From positions 124,001 through 188,000 of the forward strand of contig AMFN01000001.1 in NCBI GenBank assembly GCA_000302695.1: a stretch of 64,000 nt of DNA. Direction: 5' to 3'. This document shows positions 39,969 through 51,104 of the stretch, piece after piece. A program made the translations under genes and the position numbers. The notes below the pieces were generated by a model. The model was not told where the DNA came from, did no database searches, and saw only the letters and a list, made by a program, of their open reading frames with translations. The DNA comes from Enterobacteriaceae bacterium LSJC7 (GTDB taxonomy: Bacteria; Pseudomonadota; Gammaproteobacteria; Enterobacterales; Enterobacteriaceae). Numbering within the stretch: position 1 is the first letter of the stretch; each line of letters opens with the position of its first letter.

Positions 39969-41477
39969 ATGTTTCGCCAGTGGCTGATTTTAATGGTGAT
40001 TGTTCTGGCTTATGTGCCGGTGGCGATTGATGCCACTGTGCTGCACGTTGCTGCGCCGACGTTGAGCGTGGCGCTGGGCGCGAGCGGTAGCGAACTGCTG
40101 TGGATTATTGATATCTATTCGCTGGTCATGGCGGGAATGGTGCTACCGATGGGGGCACTGGGTGACCGGATTGGTTTTAAACGCCTGATGGTGGCGGGCT
40201 GTAGCCTGTTTGGACTGGCATCTCTGGCGGCGGCGTATGCGCCGGATGCCGTTTTGCTGATTGCTGCCCGTGCGCTGTTGGCGGTGGGAGCGGCGATGAT
40301 ATTGCCCGCGACGCTGGCCGGGGTGCGTAACACGTTTAGTGATGTCCGGGCGCGCAACATTGCACTGGGTATCTGGGCTGCGGTGGGCGCCGGAGGAGCA
40401 GCGTTTGGTCCGCTGGTGGGGGGCATTGTGCTGGCCCACTTCTCCTGGGGCGCGGTATTTCTGATTAATCTGCCGGTGGTTGCGCTGGTGTTGTTGCTGA
40501 CCTGGCGCTATGTGCCAGCGCAACCAGGTAATTTACAGCAGCGCCTTAACTTTACCCATGCGCTGATGCTGGTCGTGGCGGTACTGGCGCTGGTATGGGC
40601 GGCAAAAACCGCTATCAAGCCCGACGATGCCTGGCAGCCTGCGGCGCTGGCGCTGAGCATGGGGGCTGTGCTGCTGATAGCGTTTGTGCAGCTACAGCGC
40701 CGCACGTTATCGCCGCTGCTGGATGTTGGGCTTTTCACTCATCGCATTATTGTTACTGGTGCTGTGATGGCGATGACGTCGATGGTCGCACTGGTGGGTT
40801 TCGAGCTGTTGATGGCGCAGGAGCTACAGTTTGTTCTTGGTAAGACGCCGCTACAGGCAGGTATTTTTATGTTACCGATAATGCTGGCAAGCAGCCTGTG
40901 CGGGCCGCTTGCCGGGCTGTTGGTGTCGCGCTTTGGGCTGCGGCGCGTGGCGGCGGTCGGTATGGCGCTCAGTGCGCTGAGTTTTTACGGGCTGGCGAAA
41001 ACCGATTTTGCCTGGCAACAGTGGCAGGCGTGGGGCTGGATGGTGTTGCTGGGGCTAAGTGCTGCAACGGCGCTGCTGTCTGGCACCTCGGCAATTATGT
41101 CCGCGGCACCGCCGGGTAAAGCCGCTGCTGCCGGGGCGATTGAAACTATGGCCTATGAGCTGGGTGCTGGCATGGGGATTGCGCTGGCGGGTTTGCTGCT
41201 GGCACGCAGCTACCGCACTGCGATGGTGCTGCCGCAGGGACTCGCGCCTGAAGAAGTGGCTCAGGCATTATCTTCAATCGGTGAAGCGGCGCAGGTTGCC
41301 ATGACCCTTGATGATGCGCTGGCAGTGCATGTGATGCAGGCTGCCTCGCAGGCCTTCAGTTATTCTCACAGCACGGTGCTGGGACTGGCGGGCACGCTGC
41401 TTGCGCTGCTGGCGGTTATTGTCTGGTTTGCGTTGCGGGGTGTTACCGATAGTCGCTCCACGGACGCAGCACACTAA
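39969..41477 (+). CDS. smvA: MFS efflux pump SmvA (DHA2 family)
   Basis: 502 residues with fourteen predicted transmembrane segments. The sequence closely resembles Salmonella SmvA: VAIDATVLHVAAPTLS (TM1), ELLWIIDIYSLVMAGMVLPM, GALGDRIGFKRL (motif A) and AIETMAYELGAGMGIA. SmvA exports methyl viologen, acriflavine and quaternary ammonium biocides. Divergent from the SmvR-like repressor. In E. coli K-12 this position does not carry it. Confidence 0.88.
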   Translation: MFRQWLILMVIVLAYVPVAIDATVLHVAAPTLSVALGASGSELLWIIDIYSLVMAGMVLPMGALGDRIGFKRLMVAGCSLFGLASLAAAYAPDAVLLIAARALLAVGAAMILPATLAGVRNTFSDVRARNIALGIWAAVGAGGAAFGPLVGGIVLAHFSWGAVFLINLPVVALVLLLTWRYVPAQPGNLQQRLNFTHALMLVVAVLALVWAAKTAIKPDDAWQPAALALSMGAVLLIAFVQLQRRTLSPLLDVGLFTHRIIVTGAVMAMTSMVALVGFELLMAQELQFVLGKTPLQAGIFMLPIMLASSLCGPLAGLLVSRFGLRRVAAVGMALSALSFYGLAKTDFAWQQWQAWGWMVLLGLSAATALLSGTSAIMSAAPPGKAAAAGAIETMAYELGAGMGIALAGLLLARSYRTAMVLPQGLAPEEVAQALSSIGEAAQVAMTLDDALAVHVMQAASQAFSYSHSTVLGLAGTLLALLAVIVWFALRGVTDSRSTDAAH

Positions 41478-41648
41478 AATACGGTGCGGTGACGATGGAC
41501 ATTTTTACCGTTCGTTAAAAACAATGCACAGTGGAAGCAACCGCGCTTTCACGGCTCACAAGGGGAAAGGCCTGCGGGCGCATAGGGTAATCCATGGACC
41601 GGACATTGCCGGGGGAGGGATGGAAGTAAGGAAACCGCGAGTGTGAGG

Positions 41649-41900
41649 TTATTCATCCTCTTCACGTCGTGGGCGCAGCTGTGATTCGTCGGCATCCCAT
41701 TTATTTGCGTAATCGCGCAGGCTTTCCCAGCCGCTCCAGGCCACGGTAATGATGGTTGCGCCCATAATGAACAGTTCACCGGTTTCCACGGTCTTCGGCT
41801 GCCCGGCAAAGTAGCCTTTAAGCATGATGATAATGCCTGTGAGCAAAATCGCTACCAGTACCGTGACGGTGGCCAGTCTGAGAAGAAAAGAGTGCTTCAC
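41649..41900 (-). CDS. Small two-helix membrane protein, unknown
   Basis: 83 residues with two hydrophobic segments (LATVTVLVAILLTGIIIML and ELFIMGATIITVAWSGW) and a charged, acidic C-terminal tail (PRREEDE). Both ends are probably cytoplasmic. I do not recognise the family. AAGGAATGAACTGTG lies before the ATG on the minus strand. It is isolated between smvA and a flavin-reductase-like gene. Confidence 0.7.
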   Translation of the reverse strand: MKHSFLLRLATVTVLVAILLTGIIIMLKGYFAGQPKTVETGELFIMGATIITVAWSGWESLRDYANKWDADESQLRPRREEDE

Positions 41901-42060
41901 AGTTCATTCCTTTGTCTGTTGAAACGCCGCTCCAGACGCGCGTTTTTATCTGTCTGTCATTGTCGTGCCACAATCGTGTGGCATTGTCGTCGTGCAAATA
42001 CGCCTGGGCTGTTGCACGGCCGGGATGCGCGCTGCCTGTAACGGGCCAGTCTTCTTTATT

Positions 42061-42606
42061 TTACGACACTTTTGTAAACCAGCGGCTGAGATCGTGCAGG
42101 CTACCGTCGCCGCGAAACTGTCCTCCTCCCAGGTAGTGTAGCGTTTGGGTGTGCTCAGGCTCTTTGCATACTCTGGCATTGACCACTTCAAAGATAAAAA
42201 AATGGTAGCGGCTCACCAGCGCGTCATCATAAAGGCGGCACTCGAAGCTGGCGCAGCATTCTGCCACTGAAGGCGCATCCACCTGCTCTGACGCTTCTGG
42301 CGTCAGGCCAAACTGGTGAAATTTATCTATCTCACTCCCGCTACAGTTGCCAATGCGTGAGACGGTTTGCGCCATTTTCTGCTCCGGGAGATTAATCACG
42401 CACTCGCCGCTTTGGGTAATCATATCAAAGCTGTGATTAGCGGCAGAAATCATACAGCCGACCAGTGCGGGGGAAAACTCCAGAACCGTGTACCAGCCCA
42501 GCGTCATGAGGTTGTTTTGGTCGCGCCAGCGCGAGCTTATCAGGACGACCGGGCCGGGTTCGAGATAGCGGCGAACATCGCTCACCGGATATGCCGTTTT
42601 CATCAT
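42061..42606 (-). CDS. Flavin reductase-like FMN-binding protein
   Basis: About 181 residues with the flavin-reductase split-barrel fold: PGPVVLISSRWRDQNNLMTLGW, VGCMISAANHSFDMI and ECVINLPE are typical FMN-binding segments. Likely an FMN-binding oxidoreductase; substrate unknown. Two tandem ATGs follow AGGAGAAG, leaving the exact start open by one residue; the longer frame to 42657 is rejected. It lies 54 bases after the acetyltransferase gene on the same strand. Confidence 0.8.
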   Translation of the reverse strand: MMKTAYPVSDVRRYLEPGPVVLISSRWRDQNNLMTLGWYTVLEFSPALVGCMISAANHSFDMITQSGECVINLPEQKMAQTVSRIGNCSGSEIDKFHQFGLTPEASEQVDAPSVAECCASFECRLYDDALVSRYHFFIFEVVNARVCKEPEHTQTLHYLGGGQFRGDGSLHDLSRWFTKVS

Positions 42607-42660
42607 CTTCTCCTGGTGTTGGCGTCGTACCTGTAAACAGCGTAGAAGAAGAGGCATGAT

Positions 42661-43365
42661 TTAGACGGGGGTTTGGTACTCTTCCAGGCGCTGGCGTTGC
42701 TGGCCGTCGGCGGTAAAGTTCGTTGGATCAAGCCAGCGAGTCAACGCCTGAGCGCGCAGTGGCCATTCGCTGTCGATAATCGAAAACCACGCCGTATCGC
42801 GATTGCGTCCTTTGTACACTACTGCCTGGCGAAAGATCCCCTCAAACTGAAAACCCAGACGCAAAGCGGCCTTGCGTGACGGGACATTGAGGCTGTCGCA
42901 TTTCCACTCATAACGCCGGTAGCCGAGTGTGTCGAAGACATAGCGCATCAGTAGCCAGTGGGCCTCTGTTGCAAGCGGTGTGCGGCTCATCAGCACTGAG
43001 AAGTGGACGTGACCGACTTCAACACAGCCGTTAGCACTGTCGATACGCATCAACGCAAGGCGGCCAACGGGCTGCTGGCTTGCTGTATCAATAACGGCAA
43101 AATGCAGCGGATCGTCCAGCGTTGCGGCGCTGGCAATCAGTTGGTGAAAGGCGTGTTCGTCAGGGGGAGGCGGGTGCGGTAGCCACGTCCAGTGTCGGGT
43201 ATCGGGAGCCGTCTGAAATGCCTGCCACAGGGCTGTGGCATGTTGCGCATTCAGCGGCTCCAGACGGCAGCGCGGACCGGAAAGCGTCACGCGCTGTGGG
43301 CGACCACGCGGCTGCCAGTCAAAAACGGGCTCGCCGACAGGCTGATTAAATTCATTTACGGGCAT
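42661..43365 (-). CDS. GNAT-family N-acetyltransferase (RimJ/RimL type)
   Basis: 234 residues. An N-terminal extension precedes a GNAT domain: VTLSGPRCRLEPLNAQHATALW at its start, VGRLALMRIDSANGCVEVGHVHFS for the central strands, and RRYEWKCDSLNVPSRKAALRLGF for the acetyl-CoA-binding and adjacent region. Such proteins acetylate N-termini or small molecules; the substrate is unknown. Co-directional with the flavin-reductase-like gene. Confidence 0.85.
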   Translation of the reverse strand: MPVNEFNQPVGEPVFDWQPRGRPQRVTLSGPRCRLEPLNAQHATALWQAFQTAPDTRHWTWLPHPPPPDEHAFHQLIASAATLDDPLHFAVIDTASQQPVGRLALMRIDSANGCVEVGHVHFSVLMSRTPLATEAHWLLMRYVFDTLGYRRYEWKCDSLNVPSRKAALRLGFQFEGIFRQAVVYKGRNRDTAWFSIIDSEWPLRAQALTRWLDPTNFTADGQQRQRLEEYQTPV

Positions 43366-43411
43366 TCACGCTCCTGTTGAGAAACTGGCGTACGTGCCCG
43401 GGGAGGAGAAA

Positions 43412-43918
43412 TCAGAGGTTGGGCATCGCCGCAGGGGTCGGGTTCCTGGCCGGCTGCATATGCTGCCCATCCAGCGAATAAACATCGTAAAACGAAAGCT
43501 CGCCTTTTGTCGCCAGCATTTTACGCAGCTGCGCTTTCTGACGCTCAGGCACGCGCTCTGAAGCCATAATCTCATCAATTAACGTATTGGGAACGAGGCG
43601 GGTGTTGTACCACTCACCGTTGTAGCAAACGCGCAGATCCAGCACGTCAATATCGCTGTAGCGATAGCGTGGATTGACATCAAAAAAGAAAAAGCCGTTG
43701 AGCAAAATGAAGATAAGGAACAGCAACCAGATGGAGTCTTTCAGCATGGGAGAAAGCAGCATCACGGCAAGCGTTGCGAACCAGCCGATATACATTGTGG
43801 TAAAGAGGCCCGGATGGTTGCGGATAAAGCTGATGCTAAAGCGTGGGCGATTATCGCGGTTTTCTTCAGCGTTGATGTTGTCGATGCAGGTAGTCAGCAG
43901 GCGTTGGATTTCGCTCAT
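43412..43918 (-). CDS. ylaC: Inner-membrane protein YlaC
   Basis: 168 residues, matching E. coli YlaC (156 residues). Two transmembrane segments ([36 protein letters not shown]) are followed by the well-conserved block [20 protein letters not shown]. The C-terminus is longer, with the Pro-rich end [10 protein letters not shown]. Function unknown. The start at 43918 (MSEIQRLL) is chosen; the open frame reaches 44062 into the maa end. Here the core gene order resumes after the accessory region. Confidence 0.93.
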   Translation of the reverse strand: MSEIQRLLTTCIDNINAEENRDNRPRFSISFIRNHPGLFTTMYIGWFATLAVMLLSPMLKDSIWLLFLIFILLNGFFFFDVNPRYRYSDIDVLDLRVCYNGEWYNTRLVPNTLIDEIMASERVPERQKAQLRKMLATKGELSFYDVYSLDGQHMQPARNPTPAAMPNL

Positions 43919-44021
43919 AATAATCCTTCGTTCCTCTGTGTTCGGAAGGTTGTAGCGATAGTGTAAAAAATGTGGGCTGCTGTGAACAGTGACAGTTATG
44001 GTCTGAAAAACGATAACAGGC

Positions 44022-44573
44022 TTACAGTTGTTTGATGACCCGCGCGGGGTTACCTGCCACAACGCAGTTTGCCGGGACGTCTTTTACAACAACCGAGCCG
44101 GAGGCAATAACGGCATTGTCACCCACGGTGACACCGGGGTTGATAATAGCACGCCCGCCAATCCAGACATTATTGCCAATTCTGACCGGGATACCGTACT
44201 CAACACCGCTGGCTCGCAGCCTGGCATCAACCGGGTGAGTCGCGGTGTAAATATGAACGCCCGGTGCCAGCATGCAGTTATCGCCAATATAAACCGGGCA
44301 GACATCAAGAATGACGCAGTCAAAGTTGGTGTAGAAATTCTCGCCGACGTGGATGTTATAGCCGTAGTCGCAGCGAAAAGGCGGTTCAACCCAGGCTTTA
44401 CTGACGCTGCCCAGCAGTTGCTGGAGCAGTTGCTGGCGTAATTCGATGTCTTCAGGAGCACTATTATTGTACTGCGCGATCAGGACGCGCGCATCAAGCC
44501 TGTCCTGACGAAGGGTTGCATCGTCAGCGAGGTAATGTTCGCCGGCGATCATTTTTTGTTTTTCTATGCTCAT
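44022..44573 (-). CDS. maa: Maltose O-acetyltransferase Maa
   Basis: 183 residues of the NodL/LacA hexapeptide acyltransferase family: N-terminal helical cap ([21 protein letters not shown]) and a left-handed beta helix with [19 protein letters not shown], which contains the catalytic His, and [25 protein letters not shown]. It acetylates maltose and glucose with acetyl-CoA. Same position as in E. coli. Confidence 0.95.
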   Translation of the reverse strand: MSIEKQKMIAGEHYLADDATLRQDRLDARVLIAQYNNSAPEDIELRQQLLQQLLGSVSKAWVEPPFRCDYGYNIHVGENFYTNFDCVILDVCPVYIGDNCMLAPGVHIYTATHPVDARLRASGVEYGIPVRIGNNVWIGGRAIINPGVTVGDNAVIASGSVVVKDVPANCVVAGNPARVIKQL

Positions 44574-44717
44574 TGCATTCCCTGATGAGTTTTAAGAACG
44601 CATTCCGGCGCTCTGTTGTACAGGGCAACTCTTTCATGAAGTATGGAGTAACATGCTTGCATTACGAGTGCAGGGATAAATTCAATGATGATGTAACATT
44701 CCAGCCTAAAACAGACC

Positions 44718-44936
44718 TTAGCGAACAAATTTCCACACGGAAGACGGTATTTTATCGTAGAGCTTATTCATTGTCAGTTCAGCCAGACGGTGGTCGGCTG
44801 CTGAATAAAATACCGCCAGTTCGCTGTCGGGTAATTCATATTTGTTTTTTTCAATAACTCTTTCAAGGGTGTCGATTGTCTGACAGCGCCTCAGACGCAT
44901 CAGATAATCAGTTTTGGTTAACGTTTTTGTTGTCAT
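44718..44936 (-). CDS. hha: Nucleoid-associated regulator Hha
   Basis: 72 residues, nearly identical to E. coli Hha after the first few ([40 protein letters not shown]). Hha binds H-NS and modulates silencing of horizontally acquired, AT-rich genes, and it is the toxin half of the Hha-TomB pair. The start at 44936 gives the standard length. It follows tomB by 29 bases. Confidence 0.97.
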   Translation of the reverse strand: MTTKTLTKTDYLMRLRRCQTIDTLERVIEKNKYELPDSELAVFYSAADHRLAELTMNKLYDKIPSSVWKFVR

Positions 44937-44965
44937 AAAGCACCTCAAATGCTTGCAATAGATTT

Positions 44966-45340
44966 CTAAAATGAAAGACTTACTGGATTGTCTTTACTGG
45001 CAGTAACAAAACTACAAAACAGTTGATTGCCGGACTTTCGCCACTTCTGCAACTCTTTTGCATTAATGCCATAGTTACTGAGTAACATAAATGTTTCGTC
45101 CAGATATTCGTCTATTTGCTCAATCAATTTACTATCGGCGTCATGCTTAATCTTATAATTAAGCGCGAACGCTGCAATGTGTTCGATCAAATCATTAAGT
45201 TGTAGGTTAGTGGTTGATGTGGGGTCATTAACCCAACCTTGTTTGCGCTCGCCGAGGCTATCAAGACAATCGTGATAGAGGCTTTCACAGAGATACCTGA
45301 GCTGAGCTATATCATGCCGTTTTGGTGAGTATTCGTCCAT
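44966..45340 (-). CDS. tomB: Hha-associated antitoxin TomB (YbaJ)
   Basis: 124 residues as in E. coli TomB. Acidic helical protein ([61 protein letters not shown]). It counteracts Hha toxicity by oxygen-dependent oxidation of an Hha cysteine, in the E. coli work. First gene of tomB-hha. Confidence 0.96.
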   Translation of the reverse strand: MDEYSPKRHDIAQLRYLCESLYHDCLDSLGERKQGWVNDPTSTTNLQLNDLIEHIAAFALNYKIKHDADSKLIEQIDEYLDETFMLLSNYGINAKELQKWRKSGNQLFCSFVTASKDNPVSLSF

Positions 45341-45783
45341 ATGCTACCGCCTTTTTATCGTAAAAAAAAGATAACGACTCAGGTGGGATGAACACACCAC
45401 ATAATGTGTATATTAGTTGCGCATTAGCGTGATGCTTTAAATTATAAGACACGCAACTTTTTTTTTCCCTGCTCTATTACGAAAAATTACAATTATTCCG
45501 CAAAATAATAGGGATAGCCTTGTGATTAATAGCGGTTATCAGTGGCCTGGGTAATGCCCCTGGATTTTTTTGTTATACAATCAGCAAGTTGCGGTTTTCA
45601 AAGGGACGTTGCCTGAGAAATAAGCGCAGGTGTGGCGTTTTTGCTTTTTTGAGACGATCCCTAAGAAGACGTCAGTGGGACGTAAAATTAATTCTTAAAT
45701 CGCAGTGCAAAAAAAGTTCTTTTTGAGATAACAGATAAAAAATAAGGTTATTTCCTATTGCAAATTCTTTTTGAAGAATAAGG
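45341..45783. other. AT-rich intergenic stretch between tomB and the acrB terminator
   Basis: No gene supported. It includes the upstream region of tomB-hha (minus strand) with AT-rich runs near 45440-45480. E. coli has a comparable gap here. Confidence 0.6.
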
Positions 45784-45809
45784 AAAAAAGGTCGCAAATG
45801 CGACCTTTT
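45784..45809 (-). terminator. Rho-independent terminator after acrB
   Basis: AAAGGTCGC/GCGACCTTT stem with loop AAAT; read on the minus strand a T-rich run (TTTTTTCC) follows. It is 24 bases past the acrB stop. Confidence 0.88.
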
Positions 45810-45832
45810 ATGCTGTTGGCGTGTGCTGAAAG

Positions 45833-48800
45833 TTACTGTTTATGCTCCAGTGGCACGCTATTTTCTTCGTTTTTATTGCGTCCGAAGCGGCGACGGATCA
45901 CCACAAAGAACACTGGCACAAAGAAGATAGCCAATACTGTCGCAGTAACCATCCCACCCATTACGCCAGTACCCACTGCGTTTTGCGCGCCGGAGCCTGC
46001 GCCAGAGCTCAGTACCAGCGGCAGTACGCCGAGGATGAACGCCAGCGAGGTCATCAGAATGGGGCGCAAACGCATACGCACGGCTTCAAGCGTGGCTTCT
46101 GTCAGGCCTTTGCCTTCTTTATCCATCAGATCTTTGGCAAATTCGACGATGAGTATCGCGTTCTTTGCCGATAGCCCAATGGTTGTGAGCAGGCCCACCT
46201 GGAAGTAAACGTCGTTGGTCAACCCGCGCATGGTCGCCGCAACAAGCGCACCGACAACGCCCAGTGGCACCACCAGCATGACCGAGAACGGCACCGACCA
46301 GCTCTCATAGAGCGCTGCCAGACACAGGAACACCACAATCAGCGAGATGGCGTACAGTGACGGCGCCTGGTTGCCTGACAGTCGCTCCTGATAAGACAGA
46401 CCGGTCCAGTCATAGCCAATACCTGCAGGCAGTTTGCTTGCCAGTTGTTCCATTAGCGCCATCGCTTCACCGGTACTCTTACCTGCAACCGCTTCACCCA
46501 TGATTTCCATCGCAGGCAGGCCGTTGTAGCGCTCAAGACGCGGTGAACCATACTGCCAGTGGCCGGTTGCAAAGGCGCTGAACGGCACCATCTGACCGTT
46601 GGAGCCGCGCACAAACCATTTACCAATGTCACCAGGCAGCATGCGGTATTCGGCTTCGCCCATGATGTAGACTTTCTTCACGCGACCGCGGTCGATAAAG
46701 TCATTCACGTAGCTTCCGCCCCAGGCCGCACCCAGTGTGGCGTTGATATCGGTAGTGGTAATACCCAGCGACAGTGCCTTCTCCTGATCGATTTCCACCT
46801 TATACTGCGGCGTATCTTCAAGACCGTTCGGGCGAACCTGCATCAGTACGTCAGGATGCTGCATCGCCATACCCAGCAGCTGGTTACGTGCCTGCATCAA
46901 CTGGTCGTGGCCGAGGTTTGCCTGGTCGATAAGCTCAAAGTCAAAGCCTGTTGCGTTACCCAACTCGACGATAGCCGGCAGGTTAAAGGCAAAGACCATG
47001 GCGTCTTTTATCTTCGAGAAGGTCCCCATTGCACGCCCGGTAATGGCCTCAACCTTGTTCTCTTCACCAGGACGGTCCGCCCAATCTTTCAGGCTCACAA
47101 ACGCCAGACCGGTGTTCTGACCACGACCTGCAAAGCCAAAGCCGTTAACGGTAAACACGGAGTTCACGTTATCTTTCTCTTTGGTCAGGAAGTAGTTTGT
47201 CACCTCGTCCAGCACTTTCTGCGTGCGCTCCTGGGTTGCGCCCGTAGGCAGCTGAACCTGCGCCAGGAACACACCCTGGTCTTCACTTGGCAGGAACGAA
47301 CTCGGCAGGCGGATAAACAGCAGCGCCATGCCCACAACAATCAGCAGATACAGCAGCAAATAGCGGCCAGTGCTGCGCAGGATGTTGCCTACGCTGTCGG
47401 TGTAATGGTGCGTGCTCTTCTCGAACATGCGGTTAAACCAGCCGAAGAAGCCTTTCTTGCCTTCGCCGTGATCGCCTTTGGCGACAGGCTTGAGCATGGT
47501 GGCACACAGCGCCGGTGTCAGGATCATCGCCACCAGCACTGACAGCGCCATGGCCGAAACAATGGTGATGGAGAACTGGCGATAAATCGCCCCGGTAGAA
47601 CCACCGAAGAAGGCCATCGGGATAAATACCGCTGAAAGCACCAGTGCAATACCAACCAGCGCGCCCTGAATCTGACCCATGGATTTACGCGTCGCTTCTT
47701 TAGGCGGCAGGCCTTCTTCCACCATGACGCGCTCGACGTTCTCCACCACCACTATCGCGTCATCAACCAGCAAGCCTATCGCCAGCACCATCGCGAACAT
47801 GGTGAGTGTGTTTATCGAGTAACCGAATGCGGCAAGGATAGCGAACGTACCGAGCAGAACCACCGGCACCGCGATAGTAGGAATCAGCGTAGCGCGGAAG
47901 TTCTGTAGGAACAGGTACATAACGATAAACACCAGCACGATAGCTTCCACGAGGGTTTTCACCACTTCGAAGATAGATATCTTAACGAACGGGGTCGTAT
48001 CGTACGGATAAACCACTTCCAGACCGTGCGGGAAGTAGGGCTTCAGTTTCTCTACTTCGGCTCGCACCGCGGCTGCGGTATCCAGCGCGTTGGCGTTGGT
48101 GGCAAGTTTGATACCTAAACCGGACGCCGGGTGGCCGTTAAAGCGGGCGATAACGTCATAGTTCTCACCGCCAAGCTCAATGTTGGCAACGTCTTTGAGG
48201 CGCACCTGCGAGCCGTCCTGGTTGACCTTCAGCATAATTTTGCCGAACTCTTCCGTGGACGTCAGACGGGTCTGGGCAACAATGGACGCGTTAAGCTGCT
48301 GGCCGGGGACGGGCGGTGTGCCGCCCAGCTGACCGGCAGCGACCTGGGCGTTCTGCGCTTTAATCGCCGTTGACACATCGCCTGGCGTTAGTGAGTAGTT
48401 GTTAAGCTTGTTAGGGTCCAGCCAGATACGCATGGCGTACTGAGAACCAAAGAGCTGAACGTCACCCACGCCTGAGGCACGGCTGATAGGATCTTTAATC
48501 GTCGAACCAACGAAGTCCGCGATGTCGTCCTGGTTCATGGTGCCGTCAGTGTTGATAAAACCCAGTACCATCAAAAAGCTGCTGGAGGACTTTTTCACGC
48601 TGATACCCTGCTGCTGTACTTCCTGCGGCAGCAGCGGCATCGCCAGTTGCAGTTTGTTTTGCACCTGCACCTGGGCGATATCGGCATCGGTCCCTGACTC
48701 AAACGTCAGCGTAATCTGGACCGTACCGGACGAGTCACTCGCTGAGGACATGTACATCAGGCCATCGATACCGTTCATGTTCTGTTCGATAACCTGTGTC

Positions 48801-48982
48801 ACGGTGTCCTGCACCGTTTTTGCATCAGCACCAGGGTAAACGGCTGATATCTGAACTGCTGGCGGCGCAATGGTGGGATATTGCGCCACAGGCAGCTTCA
48901 GGATAGCCAGTCCCCCTGCAAGCATGATGATGATCGCAATGACCCAGGCAAAAATGGGGCGATCGATAAAAAACTTAGCCAT
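45833..48982 (-). CDS. acrB: RND multidrug efflux pump AcrB
   Basis: 1049 residues as in E. coli. Twelve transmembrane helices and two large periplasmic loops. The proton relay is present: the Asp pair in [19 protein letters not shown] (TM4) and the Lys in [22 protein letters not shown] (TM10). It expels dyes, detergents, bile salts and antibiotics through AcrA and TolC. It lies 22 bases after acrA in one operon. Confidence 0.98.
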   Translation of the reverse strand: MAKFFIDRPIFAWVIAIIIMLAGGLAILKLPVAQYPTIAPPAVQISAVYPGADAKTVQDTVTQVIEQNMNGIDGLMYMSSASDSSGTVQITLTFESGTDADIAQVQVQNKLQLAMPLLPQEVQQQGISVKKSSSSFLMVLGFINTDGTMNQDDIADFVGSTIKDPISRASGVGDVQLFGSQYAMRIWLDPNKLNNYSLTPGDVSTAIKAQNAQVAAGQLGGTPPVPGQQLNASIVAQTRLTSTEEFGKIMLKVNQDGSQVRLKDVANIELGGENYDVIARFNGHPASGLGIKLATNANALDTAAAVRAEVEKLKPYFPHGLEVVYPYDTTPFVKISIFEVVKTLVEAIVLVFIVMYLFLQNFRATLIPTIAVPVVLLGTFAILAAFGYSINTLTMFAMVLAIGLLVDDAIVVVENVERVMVEEGLPPKEATRKSMGQIQGALVGIALVLSAVFIPMAFFGGSTGAIYRQFSITIVSAMALSVLVAMILTPALCATMLKPVAKGDHGEGKKGFFGWFNRMFEKSTHHYTDSVGNILRSTGRYLLLYLLIVVGMALLFIRLPSSFLPSEDQGVFLAQVQLPTGATQERTQKVLDEVTNYFLTKEKDNVNSVFTVNGFGFAGRGQNTGLAFVSLKDWADRPGEENKVEAITGRAMGTFSKIKDAMVFAFNLPAIVELGNATGFDFELIDQANLGHDQLMQARNQLLGMAMQHPDVLMQVRPNGLEDTPQYKVEIDQEKALSLGITTTDINATLGAAWGGSYVNDFIDRGRVKKVYIMGEAEYRMLPGDIGKWFVRGSNGQMVPFSAFATGHWQYGSPRLERYNGLPAMEIMGEAVAGKSTGEAMALMEQLASKLPAGIGYDWTGLSYQERLSGNQAPSLYAISLIVVFLCLAALYESWSVPFSVMLVVPLGVVGALVAATMRGLTNDVYFQVGLLTTIGLSAKNAILIVEFAKDLMDKEGKGLTEATLEAVRMRLRPILMTSLAFILGVLPLVLSSGAGSGAQNAVGTGVMGGMVTATVLAIFFVPVFFVVIRRRFGRNKNEENSVPLEHKQ

Positions 48983-49004
48983 GTCTTAACGGCTCCTGTT
49001 TAAG

Positions 49005-50198
49005 TTAAGACTGTGTCTTGTCGGACGGGGCAGCGGCGTCACTCTGTGCTTTGTCGTCTGCTTTCTGCTCTTCGGCTTTCACCTGAGCACCCGGACGGAC
49101 TTTTTGCAGGCCGGAAACAATCACGCGGTCACCGCTTTGCAGCCCTTCGGTCACCAGCCACTTATCGCCAATAGCCTGCGAGGTGGTGACCTGGCGCACT
49201 TCAACCTTCTCATCTTTACCCACCACCATGGCCGTGGCATCGCCACGCGGCGTGCGGGTGATACCCTGCTGTGGAACCAGCAGTGCGTTCGGGTTGGTGC
49301 CTTCATCAAGACTGGCGCGTACGAACATGCCCGGCAGCAGCGTGCCGTTAGGGTTCGGGAACAGCGCACGCAGTGTGATAGAGCCGGTGGTCTGGTCAAC
49401 GGTCACGTCAGAGAATTGCAACGTGCCGGTCTGCGGGTAAGTGATGCCGTCGGCGGTGGTGAGCGTGACTTTCGCCTTGCCGTTTTCCTGCTTCAGCGTG
49501 CCGTTAGCCATCTCCTGTTGCAGTCGCAGGAAGTCATTGCTCGACTGGGTAAAGTCCACATAGATATGGTCAAGCTGCTGCACAGTGGCCAGCGCGGTAG
49601 TCTGACCATTCTGCACCAGTGCCCCTTCGGTGAAGGCGGATTTACCAATGCGCCCGCTGATTGGCGAGGTGACTTTGGTGTACGCAAGGTTAATGCGTGC
49701 CGTTTCTACTGCCGCTTTAGCCGCAACAACAGAGGCGTCGGCCTGCAGTGAGGTGGACTGAGCGTTATCGTAATCCTGTTGGCTGATATAGTTAGTGCCA
49801 AGCAGTTTCTTGTAACGATTCAGTGTAATGCGTGCCACGCTGGCGCTGGCTTGCGCCCGTGCCAGATCGCCTTTGGCGCTCTCGTAGGCGGCCTGATATG
49901 TGGCCGGGTCAATCTGATAAAGAGATTCACCCGCCTGCACGTTGCTGCCTTCTACAAAATTACGCTTCAGAATAATGCCGCTAACCTGTGGGCGAACTTC
50001 CGCAACCCGAACAGCGCTGGTGCGTCCGGGCAGCTCGGTCGTTATCTGAAGAGGTTCGTTTTTTAGCGTAACAACGCCAACGGCCTGAGCCTGAGCACCT
50101 TGCTGTTGTTGCTGTTCGTCATTACATCCTGTAAGCGCAAAACTGCCTGAGAGCATCAGAACGACCGCCAGAGGCGAAAATCCTCTGTTTTTGTTCAT
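49005..50198 (-). CDS. acrA: AcrA, adaptor lipoprotein of the AcrAB-TolC pump
   Basis: 397 residues, the E. coli length. Lipoprotein signal ending FALTGC (Cys near 25), then lipoyl, alpha-hairpin, beta-barrel and membrane-proximal domains (VRPQVSGIILKRNFVEGSNV, TKVTSPISGRIGKSAFTEG, MFVRASLDEG). Connects AcrB to TolC. The start at 50198 (MNKNRGFSPL) is preferred to a 15-codon longer frame. Divergent from acrR. Confidence 0.97.
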   Translation of the reverse strand: MNKNRGFSPLAVVLMLSGSFALTGCNDEQQQQQGAQAQAVGVVTLKNEPLQITTELPGRTSAVRVAEVRPQVSGIILKRNFVEGSNVQAGESLYQIDPATYQAAYESAKGDLARAQASASVARITLNRYKKLLGTNYISQQDYDNAQSTSLQADASVVAAKAAVETARINLAYTKVTSPISGRIGKSAFTEGALVQNGQTTALATVQQLDHIYVDFTQSSNDFLRLQQEMANGTLKQENGKAKVTLTTADGITYPQTGTLQFSDVTVDQTTGSITLRALFPNPNGTLLPGMFVRASLDEGTNPNALLVPQQGITRTPRGDATAMVVGKDEKVEVRQVTTSQAIGDKWLVTEGLQSGDRVIVSGLQKVRPGAQVKAEEQKADDKAQSDAAAPSDKTQS

Positions 50199-50289
50199 AG
50201 GTAAACCTCGAGTGTCCGATTTCAAAATTTGATCAAGGGTCAAATGTCCACAAACCCATTGCTGCGTTTATATTATCGTCGTGCTATGG

Positions 50290-50313
50290 TACATACATTC
50301 ATAAATGTATGTA
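50290..50313. promoter_or_regulatory. AcrR operator between acrA and acrR
   Basis: A 24-base inverted repeat TACATACATT-CATA-AATGTATGTA. Both 10-base arms are identical to those of the E. coli AcrR operator as known (TACATACATT...AATGTATGTA); only the centre differs. It overlaps the divergent promoter region and allows repression of both acrAB and acrR. Confidence 0.92.
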
Positions 50314-50342
50314 AATCTGAACTCCTGTAAATCCTTCCACTG

Positions 50343-50993
50343 ATGGCACGAAAAACCAAACAGCAGGCGCTTGAAACTCGTCAGCACATACTGGATACAG
50401 CGCTGCGTCTTTTTTCAGAAAAAGGCGTTTCATCGACGTCGCTTGCAGACATCGCGCACGCGGCAGGTGTGACGCGTGGCGCGATTTACTGGCATTTTCG
50501 TAATAAGTCGGATTTATTTAATGAAATCTGGGAGCTTTCAGAATCCGATATCGGTGATTTAGAAATTGAGTATCGGGCAAAATTTCCTGACGATCCACTT
50601 TCTGCATTGAGAGAGTTACTAGTTTACATTCTGGAGGCGACGGTAACAGAAGAAAGACGCCGTCTTATGATGGAAATCATATTCCATAAATGTGAATTTG
50701 TTGGGGAAATGGCCGCTGTTCAGCAGGCGCAGCGTAGTCTTTATATGGAAGGTTACGAGCGTATTGAAAGCACACTTAACCTGTGTCGTGCGGCCGGTAT
50801 GCTGCCGCAAAATCTCATAACCCGCCGTGCGGCAATATTAATGCGCTGTTATATGACCGGCATAATTGAAAGCTGGCTGTTTGCACCAGACTCTTTTGAC
50901 CTCAAACGCGAAGCGCGCGATTACGTCGCCATTCTGCTTGAGATGTACAGGCATTGCCCGACCCTGCACCAGGCCACAGCGAGCGGCGTGTAA
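50343..50993 (+). CDS. acrR: TetR-family repressor AcrR
   Basis: 216 residues, matching E. coli AcrR. N-terminal DNA-binding domain ([40 protein letters not shown]) and a ligand domain with a large multidrug pocket. It represses acrAB and itself through the adjacent operator and is released by bound drugs. Confidence 0.97.
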   Translation: MARKTKQQALETRQHILDTALRLFSEKGVSSTSLADIAHAAGVTRGAIYWHFRNKSDLFNEIWELSESDIGDLEIEYRAKFPDDPLSALRELLVYILEATVTEERRRLMMEIIFHKCEFVGEMAAVQQAQRSLYMEGYERIESTLNLCRAAGMLPQNLITRRAAILMRCYMTGIIESWLFAPDSFDLKREARDYVAILLEMYRHCPTLHQATASGV

Positions 50994-51104
50994 TTTAAGA
51001 AAACTCCGTGCCGCCTGGCGGCTGTTACCTGTACAAAAGGCGTGCTATTCTGCGCCACTCAGACTTTCCTTATCTCTTCTTGCGGCCTGGCCGCCACAGA
51101 TGCC

